The notes below the pieces were generated by a model. That model saw only the letters and a list, made by a program, of their open reading frames with translations. It had not been told where the DNA came from and made no database searches. 64,000 bases of DNA from Maribacter_C sp047345145. Its GTDB lineage: Bacteria; Bacteroidota; Bacteroidia; Flavobacteriales; Flavobacteriaceae. Below are positions 1 through 7,890 of the stretch, one piece after another. The translations under genes were made by a program, and so were the position numbers. Every line of letters starts with the position of its first letter. Position 1 is the stretch's first letter. Location: positions 1 to 64,000 of the forward strand of contig NZ_JBLFER010000005.1 of assembly GCF_047345145.1 (NCBI RefSeq). The letters are read 5' to 3'.

Positions 1-60
1 TTCCTGCGCACTAATTGAAGCCGTAAATACAAGTAAAGTGAGTAGTAAAAACGTTCTCAT
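1..60 (-). CDS. 5' end of a secreted protein gene (partial, runs off left edge)
   Basis: The reverse strand from 60 reads MRTFLLLTLLVFTASISAQE: an ATG, a short hydrophobic stretch and a small-residue cleavage site ending SAQ, which is a typical Bacteroidota Sec signal peptide. Only about 20 codons are in the window, so the mature protein and its function cannot be told. It is divergent from the small secreted protein at 670 across a long gene-free region. Confidence 0.6.
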   Translation of the reverse strand, partial: MRTFLLLTLLVFTASISAQE

Positions 61-669
61 AAATTAGGAGGTTCGATTATCTATATAACTTAATCAAAAA
101 TCTTGCCTAAAATTACTTACAACTAGTGTATATCAGCAATTTAGCAAATTCCTACACATATACACCCAATATTAGGTGTATATACGTGTTAAATTGTCGA
201 CTTGCGCTTATTCACTCACCAAGTTGTATATGAACACTTATTATAAGAAAAAATCTACTTTGATTTCAGGCATAAAGTTTTCTTCAAATCGAAAGTTAAA
301 ACTAAAAAATACTTTCTTAGGCCAATGATATCAGTTCGTTCATACAAAATCAACACACTATTCTTGAAAAATTTTAGGCATATATAACTTGAATTCAAGT
401 TAGATCGCTATTACGCATATGCGCCAAAAACCTATTCTAATAAAATACGCTTTTATAGGCTGAAGAATTTTTAGTTTGTTCGGTCTAAGAGATCTAGAAG
501 TGCCTACTTTTTACACATTTCCATTTCTAAATACCCACTATTATACACTTCAACAGATAGGTGTATTTTTTACATAATTGATAATCAACTAGTTGTAGTT
601 TGTCGAAAAACTGGTATCATATTTTCAATACACTCTTCGAATTTAATTACGAACATAAAATTGAAAATC
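61..669. promoter_or_regulatory. 609-bp gene-free divergent region rich in palindromes
   Basis: No convincing ORF or RNA gene was seen. The stretch holds several perfect or near-perfect palindromes: TATACACC/GGTGTATA (159-182), AACTTGAATTCAAGTT (386-401), CGCATATGCG (414-423), ATACAC/GTGTAT (543-566) and CAACTAGTTG (586-595). It separates the divergent genes at 60 and 670, so it should hold both promoters, but no exact TAnnTTTG box was found close to either start. The palindromes could be regulator-binding sites; this is inference. Confidence 0.35.
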
Positions 670-972
670 ATGAAAAAATTAATGTTAGTAGCGGTAATGG
701 CTTTAGGAACAATGACAGCATTCGCTCAAGAAGAAGCGGCAGTAGAAGCTGTTGCAACTGAAGCAGCGGTTGCACAAGACGATTTTGCTGAAGTTCAGGT
801 AGCTGAATTACCAGAAGCAGTAACTGCAGCGGTAGCTAAAAACTATCCTACAGCTACAATTAATAAAGCATATGTTAACGAAGCAGCGCAGTACAAGTTA
901 GAGGTGTCTTTAGAAGATGGTACTTCTGGAACTTTGTATGCTGATTCAGAAGGTAACTGGATCGAACTATAA
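670..972 (+). CDS. small secreted PepSY-like protein
   Basis: About 100 residues. An upstream TTG at 661 is in frame, but the ATG at 670 gives a clean signal peptide (MKKLMLVAVMALGTMTAFAQ) and is preferred. After cleavage comes an Ala/Glu-rich linker, then one domain of the form LP-x-V-x6-YP-A-x-I ... YKLEV ... DG ... LY-D-x-G-W, which resembles the PepSY-like/DUF2874 fold of periplasmic Bacteroidota proteins. These are thought to bind peptides or modulate proteases; the exact role is unknown. A strong hairpin terminator follows at 1026-1062, so it is monocistronic. A protein that may be related lies at 14880-15470. Confidence 0.8.
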   Translation: MKKLMLVAVMALGTMTAFAQEEAAVEAVATEAAVAQDDFAEVQVAELPEAVTAAVAKNYPTATINKAYVNEAAQYKLEVSLEDGTSGTLYADSEGNWIEL

Positions 973-1025
973 GATCTTTAAAAGTAAACTTGAGTTATTT
1001 GTTTTGTATCAAGTTGGTTTGGTCA

Positions 1026-1063
1026 GAAAGGGGTTGTACATGTACAACCCCTTTCTTTTTTTT
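1026..1063 (+). terminator. rho-independent terminator after the PepSY-like gene
   Basis: GAAAGGGGTTGTACA (1026-1040) is followed directly by its exact reverse complement (1041-1055) and then a run of T. It is a perfect 30-bp palindrome with a T-tract, a textbook intrinsic terminator. Confidence 0.85.
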
Positions 1064-1255
1064 GCGAGTTTAAAAAGACAACACTAAACTTCTTTATTGA
1101 ACAAAGTCTACCGAAACGCTAAGTCTGACTAAACCCTGTTTTTGTTGATTTAAATAGCTCCCTACGGCTGCTAAGAAGCATAGGCCAGAAAGATGACATG
1201 CCCTTCAATCTTTAAGGCCAAAAAGGTCTCGCCATGTGGTGAGGCCTTTTTATTT
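1064..1255 (+). ncRNA. candidate small structured RNA with its own terminator
   Basis: Between the terminator at 1026-1063 and the regulator gene at 1372 there is no ORF, yet a second intrinsic terminator occurs. The 3' part folds into two consecutive hairpins: GGCC-x-x-AAAGAT ... ATCTTT-x-x-GGCC (1183-1219), then AAAAAGG..CGCCA / TGGTGAGGCCTTTTT (1220-1251) followed by T-rich sequence. A terminator with no protein gene in front of it suggests a small RNA, an attenuated leader of the regulator gene, or read-through protection. I recognise no known RNA family and no clear promoter. Confidence 0.3.
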
Positions 1256-1257
1256 TT
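1220..1257 (+). terminator. intrinsic terminator
   Basis: The 15-nt arms 1220-1234 and 1237-1251 pair fully, with two G-T wobbles and a TG loop core, and are followed by TATTTTT. It lies downstream of the terminated gene at 670 and upstream of the regulator gene at 1372. Confidence 0.7.
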
Positions 1258-1371
1258 AGCACCTATCTACCTTAAAAAGAGCTGTTTTCGTTAGCTTTTC
1301 AAGTTAAAATTGAACTTCAAACAGCTTTAGAGTACGATTTTTACGTACATATCTAAAACGAGAAAGTTTTT

Positions 1372-2739
1372 ATGCCAAACATCTTGATAATTGAGGACGA
1401 TGCTGCATTTGGCCAGATGCTTCAAAAGTTCTTGACAAAACATAACTATACGGTAACGGTAAGTTTTACTGCGCCAGATGCAAAATCAAAGCTGAAGGAA
1501 AATACATTTGATTTGGTGCTAACGGATTTGCGTCTTCCTGATTACGACGGAATACAATTGCTTACCGATATTAAACAAAAGAACCAAAACATGCCTGTTA
1601 TTGTGATGACGGGTTATGCAGAGGTTGGTAGTGCCGTTACTGCAATGAAAAAAGGCGCTTTTGATTATATAGCAAAACCATTTACACCTGATGAGATTGT
1701 CAAATTAATTGCAAAGGCTCTTGAGAGCAAATCAGAAGATAAAGAAACGCTTGAACCTACAAAAAGCGTTGACGTTGAAGAATTTATGGCGGTAAAGCCA
1801 AAAATTCATAAAGCTCAAATTGTGCACGGTGTTAGTGAAGCTTCGAAAAAACTAGAGGAGCACATTAGGCTAGTGGCCCCTACAGATATGTCTGTTTTAG
1901 TTACCGGAGAAAGTGGCACGGGTAAAGAAGTAACCGCAAAAGCAATTCACGACAATAGTTCTCGAAAGCAATTCAATTTTGTGGCTGTTGACTGTGGGGC
2001 GATTCCTAAAGAATTGGCAACGAGTGAGTTTTTCGGACATGTCAAAGGAAGTTTTACCGGAGCTATTGAAGATAAAATAGGGAATTTTGAAGCCGCAAAT
2101 GGCGGAACACTTTTTCTTGATGAAGTGGGAAATTTGTCCTATGAAAATCAAATACAATTGCTACGAGCCTTACAAGAAAGAAAAATTAAGCGCGTTGGAA
2201 GCACCAAAGAAATAGAAGTAGATTTACGCATAATTACAGCGACTAATGAAGATTTAAATGAAGCTGTAGAGAAAGGAACTTTTCGCGAAGACTTGTACCA
2301 TAGGCTGAACGAATTCTCAATACATATTCCCTCTCTAGAAGATCGCTTTGAGGACTTAATCTTGTTTGCAGAACATTTCTTGGAGAAGGCGAATATAAAT
2401 TTGAATAAAAACATTCACGGATTTTCTGATTCCGTTTGGGATGTATTTCGAGAATACCATTGGCCAGGTAATCTAAGAGAACTTCAGAACGTTATCAAGA
2501 GGGCCGTTTTACTAACAACTGGTAATGAGGTGGAGTTGCATGTGCTTCCGAAGGAGCTCATTGAATTCGAAGGAAAACCTCTAAAAGTCGCGGATTTTTC
2601 AAAATCTGAATTTGAGAAAGATCGCATTATCAAAGCGTTGAAAAAGACAAATTTCAATAAATCAAAAGCTGCAAAACTACTACAAGTGACTCGTAAAACG
2701 CTTTACAATAAAATCAATCACTATAATTTGGACTTGTAG
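1372..2739 (+). CDS. sigma-54-dependent response regulator (NtrC/AtoC family)
   Basis: 455 residues in the NtrC order. The receiver domain (about 1-120) has acidic residues E8-D9-D10, phospho-acceptor D52, T80 and K102. The AAA+ domain has Walker A GESGTGKE at 179-186, the sigma-54-contact loop as GSFTGA at 226-231 and Walker B GGTLFLDE at 244-251. A C-terminal Fis-type helix-turn-helix ends KTLYNKINHYNLDL. It is expected to activate RNA polymerase-sigma54 from enhancer sites after phosphorylation. Its 3' end overlaps by 26 bp the 3' end of the convergent hybrid kinase gene, which is the likely partner; that pairing is inferred from position. Confidence 0.93.
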   Translation: MPNILIIEDDAAFGQMLQKFLTKHNYTVTVSFTAPDAKSKLKENTFDLVLTDLRLPDYDGIQLLTDIKQKNQNMPVIVMTGYAEVGSAVTAMKKGAFDYIAKPFTPDEIVKLIAKALESKSEDKETLEPTKSVDVEEFMAVKPKIHKAQIVHGVSEASKKLEEHIRLVAPTDMSVLVTGESGTGKEVTAKAIHDNSSRKQFNFVAVDCGAIPKELATSEFFGHVKGSFTGAIEDKIGNFEAANGGTLFLDEVGNLSYENQIQLLRALQERKIKRVGSTKEIEVDLRIITATNEDLNEAVEKGTFREDLYHRLNEFSIHIPSLEDRFEDLILFAEHFLEKANINLNKNIHGFSDSVWDVFREYHWPGNLRELQNVIKRAVLLTTGNEVELHVLPKELIEFEGKPLKVADFSKSEFEKDRIIKALKKTNFNKSKAAKLLQVTRKTLYNKINHYNLDL

Positions 2740-5197
2740 ACCATTTGCCTTCAATTTCTGCTGTAAGTGCTGAAGTCTTCTCTTTTATCAGATGCAAAGC
2801 ATCTGCCAATTGCCCTTTATTCATGGTACTTGTTTTGGCCAATTCTAAGCGTTCTAGGGTAGGTACAATAGCCACTTTCAATTGTCGAAACATGGGCAAC
2901 ATGCGATGCGCGATTTGATTGACTTGGGTGTAGTCTATTTTAGAAATGCCATCTTCGAGAAGCTTTATATTTGTTTGAGTGTCCCGTAAAAAGGTTTGCA
3001 TTACCTCATGAATCGCATCTTCATTTGTACCCAAAAAGGAATGAATAATACCCAAATCATAATGTTCGTAAACGATTTCTTTTGAAGTATCTGTAGCTAG
3101 GGGAGTTGTCGGTACAACCTCTTCCATTTCCTCGGCCTTAAAGCCAAGCATTTTTAGCATTCCGATAAGTTCTCGTTTTGAAAAAGGCTTTTGAAGTACT
3201 TGATTAAAACCGATAGAGGTATAGGCTTCTGATTCTAAATCTCTTCTCCCGGTCATGGCGATAATAGGCTGCTTTTTGTAGTGTTTGAATTCTCCAGACC
3301 GCAGTCTTTCCAAGACCTCAAATCCGGTTATCTGTGGCATTTGAATGTCGGTCAATACCAAATCATAACCGAGATGGGAATCCTTTTCAATTTGTAAAAA
3401 ATTGGTGAAGGTATGGGCGGTCATACCCATGCTCTCCGTTAATTCTTGTAACATTCCCAACAGGGCCGTATCGTCATCAATAATCAGCAAACGTAATTTT
3501 GGAACCAGATAGGAAACTTCTGAATTCTCCTCTGCAGATTTGCTCGTAATTTGCAAGGGTAATTGAAGAGTAAAAGTGCTTCCTTGATTTAGCTTACTGT
3601 CTAAAGTCAAAGTGCCTTTTAGTAGTTCCGTTAGTTTTTTTGAAATGGTAAGACCTAGTCCGTAGCCTCCAAATTTCTTCTCTGTTGCGGAATCTGCCTG
3701 CGTGAATTCGTTAAAAATAAGATGTTGCTTTTCTTTTGCAATTCCAATGCCGGTATCAGTGACCTCTATTTTGGCAAGCAATGATTTTCCTCTTGAAGAA
3801 GTAGCTTTGGCTTTTATGGTTATCTGTCCATCTTCTGTAAATTTAAAGGCGTTTCCAATCAAATTAGTGAGAATTTGACGTATTCGAAACGGGTCACCTA
3901 AAACTGTTTTTTGAAGTTTCGGATCTATCTCTAAGAACAATTTTATTTTCTTGCTGTTGTAGGTTGCTTGTAGTGATTCTGCAGTTTCTTGAATGAGATT
4001 TGCTGCGATAAAAGGAACGTTCTCAATATTCAGTTTACCGCCTTCGAGCTTAGAAAAATCTAATAAATCATTCACCAGATTACCTACATAGTCTGATGCT
4101 GATTTTACGTTGCCCAAATAACGTTCTTGCTTGTGCGTGAGTTCTGTGCCTTCCATCAGTTCAGTATAGCCTGAAATGGTGCTCAAAGGAGAACGAAGGT
4201 CATGACTAACGGTTGAGATAAGCTGTTCTCTACTTTTTAATAAGGATTCGGAATACCTTTTTTCTTTCTCCAGCTTTTGTCGGTAGGTTTGAATACGCCA
4301 GAAATCTCGATTAATTAAAAAGGCAAATAGGCCTACTACTATTAGCCCTAATAAGGCTGCAAATCCCGCTAGGCGGATACTTCTTTTTAAGGCGGATTTC
4401 TTTTTAAGATTATCATTGAAAGAACTCACCAAGACTTCCTGCTCAAAGGCAGAGATTATAGTCCGCAATTGTTGCGAAAGTTCCAGGTCATTCTGGTTGA
4501 TTTGCATTTCTTTCTGTGCAAGGAAACGCTGTGTCTTCGAATCTGTTTGTTTTGCCCTGGCCAATAGAAGTTTAGAAGCAGTTATGATAGAATCGACTTG
4601 TTTTGAATTGGTAATCTTATCATTATTAGCAGGCACATTAGCATTCAGATACGCTGCAACATCACGGATTACCTTTTGTGCTTTTGGCGATAATTCATTG
4701 ATGTTTGGTGCAAGGCCCTCTGCAGTAATTTTTCCAAGAGAAGCCTCCATTTTAGAAAACTCCTTTAGCGCCTTGTCGATAGAACTATTGGCATCGTTCT
4801 TTACTTTGAGGTTTAGTAGCTCACTGCTGTTGGCAACTTTTTGCTCAAGCAGGGTATGAACACTGTCTAACAAGCCCTTTTGATTCGCGCTATTGGTGAG
4901 TTGTTTTAGGCTTTCAATTTCCATAAAAATGGAATCGATTTTTAGCGAATAGGCATTGAAATTCTCTTTTGTTTTGGACTGTAAAGCCAGTTTCGAAAGA
5001 CTTTCTGCTTCATAGAGTTGGGTGAGAAAAGACCCTGTTTTTAGTAGCTTTGCGTCGTTTTCTTCAGCGGTTTCAGAAGATAAATACGTGTTTATTTCCG
5101 TATAAATAAAGTAACCAGAGGCCAAGGCAAGAATGGCCAATACCAGATAGCTAAATATAATCTTAAAAGTGAATTTGTTCTTTGACTTGTCGTTCAT
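2714..5197 (-). CDS. membrane hybrid histidine kinase with receiver and HPt-like domain
   Basis: 827 residues. A transmembrane helix at about 12-31, an extracytoplasmic helical sensor region to about 270 and a second helix at about 276-296 are followed by a coiled linker. HisKA has the phosphorylated His in STVSHDLRSPLSTISGY (about 332). The HATPase domain shows the N, G1 (DTGIGI) and G2 (GGYGLGL) boxes. A receiver domain begins RLLIIDDD with acceptor Asp in LVLTDIQMP. The C-terminal region contains AHRMLPMFRQL, which fits an HPt domain. All modules for a His-Asp-His-Asp phosphorelay are present, and the final acceptor is plausibly the convergent sigma-54 regulator at 1372-2739. No HAMP domain was recognised. 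Confidence 0.92.
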   Translation of the reverse strand: MNDKSKNKFTFKIIFSYLVLAILALASGYFIYTEINTYLSSETAEENDAKLLKTGSFLTQLYEAESLSKLALQSKTKENFNAYSLKIDSIFMEIESLKQLTNSANQKGLLDSVHTLLEQKVANSSELLNLKVKNDANSSIDKALKEFSKMEASLGKITAEGLAPNINELSPKAQKVIRDVAAYLNANVPANNDKITNSKQVDSIITASKLLLARAKQTDSKTQRFLAQKEMQINQNDLELSQQLRTIISAFEQEVLVSSFNDNLKKKSALKRSIRLAGFAALLGLIVVGLFAFLINRDFWRIQTYRQKLEKEKRYSESLLKSREQLISTVSHDLRSPLSTISGYTELMEGTELTHKQERYLGNVKSASDYVGNLVNDLLDFSKLEGGKLNIENVPFIAANLIQETAESLQATYNSKKIKLFLEIDPKLQKTVLGDPFRIRQILTNLIGNAFKFTEDGQITIKAKATSSRGKSLLAKIEVTDTGIGIAKEKQHLIFNEFTQADSATEKKFGGYGLGLTISKKLTELLKGTLTLDSKLNQGSTFTLQLPLQITSKSAEENSEVSYLVPKLRLLIIDDDTALLGMLQELTESMGMTAHTFTNFLQIEKDSHLGYDLVLTDIQMPQITGFEVLERLRSGEFKHYKKQPIIAMTGRRDLESEAYTSIGFNQVLQKPFSKRELIGMLKMLGFKAEEMEEVVPTTPLATDTSKEIVYEHYDLGIIHSFLGTNEDAIHEVMQTFLRDTQTNIKLLEDGISKIDYTQVNQIAHRMLPMFRQLKVAIVPTLERLELAKTSTMNKGQLADALHLIKEKTSALTAEIEGKWSTSPNYSD

Positions 5198-5318
5198 ACG
5201 GTGCGTCTCAATACCTATCCTTAAAATAGATACGTATGTAACAGTGATTTTGTTTTTTGTGAAAAGTTAATTATTTGTTGTTTTTAGATGGATAATTTGA
5301 ATTTCGGAACTACCTTTG

Positions 5319-5445
5319 TCCCATCTCAAAGGGGTGCGAACTTCTGAAAAAATCGTGTATGGATGTAAAGGTCCTGAAACGAGTTCAGGACAAGCTGAGA
5401 TTATACCCAATGAACCTGGGCGGGTAATGCCGCTAAGGGACCGAG
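5319..5445 (+). promoter_or_regulatory. TPP riboswitch (THI element) upstream of a TonB-dependent receptor
   Basis: The conserved thi-box segments are all present and in order: GGGGTGC (5331-5337), then CTGAGA followed by TACCC, TGAACCTG, then CGGGTAATGCCG and TAAGGGA up to 5440. The variable P3 arm is a palindrome, GTCCTGAA...TTCAGGAC (5371-5391). The exact P1 helix is less clear; GTCCC (5319-5323) can pair with GGGAC (5437-5441). TPP riboswitches normally switch off thiamine synthesis or uptake genes when thiamine pyrophosphate is abundant. The gene controlled here is the TonB-dependent receptor starting at 5650. Confidence 0.88.
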
Positions 5446-5478
5446 CGTTAATAAAATGTCTAGTAGACATTTTTAGCG
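5446..5478 (+). terminator. hairpin in the riboswitch expression platform
   Basis: The arms CGTTAATAAAATGTCTA (5446-5462) and TAGACATTTTTAGCG (5464-5478) pair with a 2-nt bulge. The core AAAATGTCTA/TAGACATTTTT looks like an attenuator directly after the TPP aptamer. A second hairpin (GGCCAGCC...GGCTAGCC) follows at 5482-5505. Whether regulation is by termination or by blocking translation cannot be told from sequence alone. Confidence 0.45.
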
Positions 5479-5596
5479 AGGGGCCAGCCGGCACGATGGC
5501 TAGCCTAATTTGGAATCAAAAGTCCTTAACTGGACAAAATCAATTTTTAACTTAGAATAATAGCCCCTTTTATTCGTAAAACATTTTTACGAATGA

Positions 5597-5647
5597 AACC
5601 GCTCTATTCAATTTTTTCTTTAAAATCCGCTCAACAAAAGAGCGGTT
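5597..5647 (+). promoter_or_regulatory. mutually exclusive hairpins just upstream of the TonB receptor start
   Basis: AGAGCGGTT (5639-5647), which ends 2 nt before the ATG at 5650, can pair with AACCGCTCT (5597-5605). Its core GAGCGG can pair with the nearer CCGCTC (5627-5632) instead. A further hairpin, ATTCGTAAA/TTTACGAAT (5572-5594), covers the alternative ATG at 5593. Two 5' strands competing for one 3' strand next to the start codon is the layout expected of a translational switch. It may be the expression platform of the TPP riboswitch; this is inference. Confidence 0.35.
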
Positions 5648-5649
5648 CA

Positions 5650-7890
5650 ATGCGAACATTAAAAAACAATAAAAAGCATCGCATTAAAACTATTGTCACA
5701 ATTTTAGCTCTAATTGGGCTAACAATGGCCTCACAGGCCCAAGAGCAACAAACCGATACCTTAGAAGGTAAAAAAGTCGTTTTAGACGAAGTATTTGTAT
5801 CGGCGATTCGAGTAACCAATCAAACTCCGGTTACCTTTTCCAACTTAACAAAAGAACAGATCAAACCTCGAAATTTGGGGCAAGATATTCCTATTCTGAT
5901 GAACTTCTTGCCCTCAGTTGTTACTACATCTGATGCAGGAGCGGGAGTTGGCTATACAGGAATTCGAGTGCGTGGTAGTGACGCGACGCGAGTGAATGTA
6001 ACGATTAACGGAATTCCCTATAATGATGCCGAATCGCAAGGTACCTTTTGGGTGAATATGCCTGATTTTGCTTCCTCTACGGAAAGTTTGCAATTGCAGC
6101 GCGGTGTAGGTACTTCAACAAATGGTGCGGGTGCTTTTGGTGCCAGTTTGAATTTGTTGACCGACGGCGTTTCAGAAGAAGCATACGGACAAATTTCTTC
6201 TTCTATTGGGAGTTTTAATACACTTCGTAATAACCTTAAATTCAGTACCGGACTTTTAGGAGACCATGTTGAAATCGCAGGTCGCTTATCAAGAATTACT
6301 TCGGATGGGTATGTCGATAGAGCATCCTCAGCACTAGATTCGTATTTTCTTCAAGGAAGTTATAAGGATGATAACACCTTGATAAAAGCACTGCTTTTTG
6401 GAGGACACGAAATTACATACCAATCTTGGTTTGGTATTGATGCAGCTACTTTAGAAGCAGATAGAACTTTTAATCCGGCAGGGAATAAATTTGACGAGAA
6501 TGGAAATCCAGAAGGCTTCTATGAAAACCAAGTAGACAATTACAAGCAAGATCATGCACAATTGCTTTGGAACGAAACCCTAAATAGCAATTGGAGTGCC
6601 AACATTGCCTTTCACTATACAAGAGGCAGAGGCTTCTTTGAGGAATACGTTGATGATTGGTTTACGACCGCAGTTTTATTCGAAGAAGATTCACAGTTAA
6701 GTTTTATAGGCCGTGAAAGCTTTATGTTAAATGGTCAAGAAGTAACATCTACCGATTATACCCGTAGGCGTTGGCTAGATAATGATTTTTATGGAACCGT
6801 CTTTTCGGCAAATTATGTGAATGAAAAATTAGATTTCATCATAGGCGGGGGATGGAACAAATACGAGGGAGATCATTTTGGAGAGGTAATTTGGGCACGA
6901 ATTACGAATGGAAACAGTAATAACGAACGTTACTACGATGATAATTCTGTAAAGACAGATTTTAATATCTACTCTAAAGCGAATTATCGTTTAGATGACA
7001 AATGGAGTCTGTTTGGTGATTTGCAATATCGAACTGTGGGTTATGAGGCAAATGGTGAGGAAACCGGATTAGTAAACGAGACATTCAATTTCTTCAACCC
7101 GAAGGCTGGTGTAACTTTTGACATGAATAAAAATAACAACTTCTATTTTTCTTTTGCTGTAGCGAATCGAGAACCCAACCGAAACGATTATGAGAATGGA
7201 AGCCCTGAACCAGAGCGGTTAAATGATTTTGAATTGGGTTGGCGTTATGTTTCACCTACTGTTCAAGTTAGTACAAATGCGTACTTCATGAATTATGAGA
7301 ATCAATTGGTACTTACAGGAGAGTTAAATGATGTGGGTGCTCCACTTCGTGAAAATGTAGGCGATAGTTATAGACTAGGGTTGGAAATTGATGCAAATGT
7401 GAATTTAGGAGATAAGTTTCAATGGAGTCCGAATATGGCACTAAGCACCAACAAGAATAAAGATTTTGTTTTTGAACGTGACGGTGTGGTTCAGAATTTG
7501 GGAGATACCAATATTGCATTTTCCCCCAATATGGTTATCGGAAATCGCTTGGCATACGTACCTTCTGAAAATTTTCAAATTTCAGCACTTACCAAATTCG
7601 TCAGTAAGCAATATATGGGAAATATCGATTCTGAAGTATCAATCCTTGACGCCTATTCACAGACTGATTTGAATATACAGTACATCATCGAATGCAATTC
7701 AATTGTAAAAAGTATCACCCTTTCGGGATTGGTAAACAATGTTTTTAATCAGTTGAATGTGACCAATGGGTATTTCTTTACGTTTGATGATGATTTTTCG
7801 AATCCTGGAACGATTACTACGGTTGAAGGAGCAGGCTATTATCCGCAAGCGGGGACAAACTTTTTACTGGGAGTCACGGTGCGATTTTAA
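5650..7890 (+). CDS. TonB-dependent outer-membrane receptor under TPP riboswitch control (probable thiamine/precursor uptake)
   Basis: About 746 residues. An in-frame ATG at 5593 would add 19 residues before the signal peptide. The ATG at 5650 gives a basic n-region, the hydrophobic run TIVTILALIGLTMASQAQ and cleavage after AQ, so it is preferred. The plug domain follows (VFVSAIRVTNQTPVTFSNL, then GIRVRGSDATRVNVTINGIPYND), then a 22-strand-type barrel ending in an aromatic C-terminus (GVTVRF). No SusD partner and no N-terminal carboxypeptidase-like domain were seen. The TPP riboswitch upstream points to thiamine or a thiamine precursor as substrate. THI-element-linked TonB receptors (omr1) have been predicted in Bacteroidota. 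No inner-membrane PnuT-type transporter lies next to it here. Confidence 0.9.
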   Translation: MRTLKNNKKHRIKTIVTILALIGLTMASQAQEQQTDTLEGKKVVLDEVFVSAIRVTNQTPVTFSNLTKEQIKPRNLGQDIPILMNFLPSVVTTSDAGAGVGYTGIRVRGSDATRVNVTINGIPYNDAESQGTFWVNMPDFASSTESLQLQRGVGTSTNGAGAFGASLNLLTDGVSEEAYGQISSSIGSFNTLRNNLKFSTGLLGDHVEIAGRLSRITSDGYVDRASSALDSYFLQGSYKDDNTLIKALLFGGHEITYQSWFGIDAATLEADRTFNPAGNKFDENGNPEGFYENQVDNYKQDHAQLLWNETLNSNWSANIAFHYTRGRGFFEEYVDDWFTTAVLFEEDSQLSFIGRESFMLNGQEVTSTDYTRRRWLDNDFYGTVFSANYVNEKLDFIIGGGWNKYEGDHFGEVIWARITNGNSNNERYYDDNSVKTDFNIYSKANYRLDDKWSLFGDLQYRTVGYEANGEETGLVNETFNFFNPKAGVTFDMNKNNNFYFSFAVANREPNRNDYENGSPEPERLNDFELGWRYVSPTVQVSTNAYFMNYENQLVLTGELNDVGAPLRENVGDSYRLGLEIDANVNLGDKFQWSPNMALSTNKNKDFVFERDGVVQNLGDTNIAFSPNMVIGNRLAYVPSENFQISALTKFVSKQYMGNIDSEVSILDAYSQTDLNIQYIIECNSIVKSITLSGLVNNVFNQLNVTNGYFFTFDDDFSNPGTITTVEGAGYYPQAGTNFLLGVTVRF

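Noticed and set aside
4416..4859. 147-codon plus-strand ORF inside the hybrid kinase gene
   Set aside because: It is antisense to the sensor region of a clear kinase; Ser/Arg/Cys-rich composition, no start signal and no domain.
5267..5555. Two overlapping small ORFs on opposite strands upstream of the TonB receptor
   Set aside because: They lie across the TPP riboswitch and its expression platform. The peptides (with CPELVSG and PETSSGQ) are those typically produced by translating REP-like palindromes.
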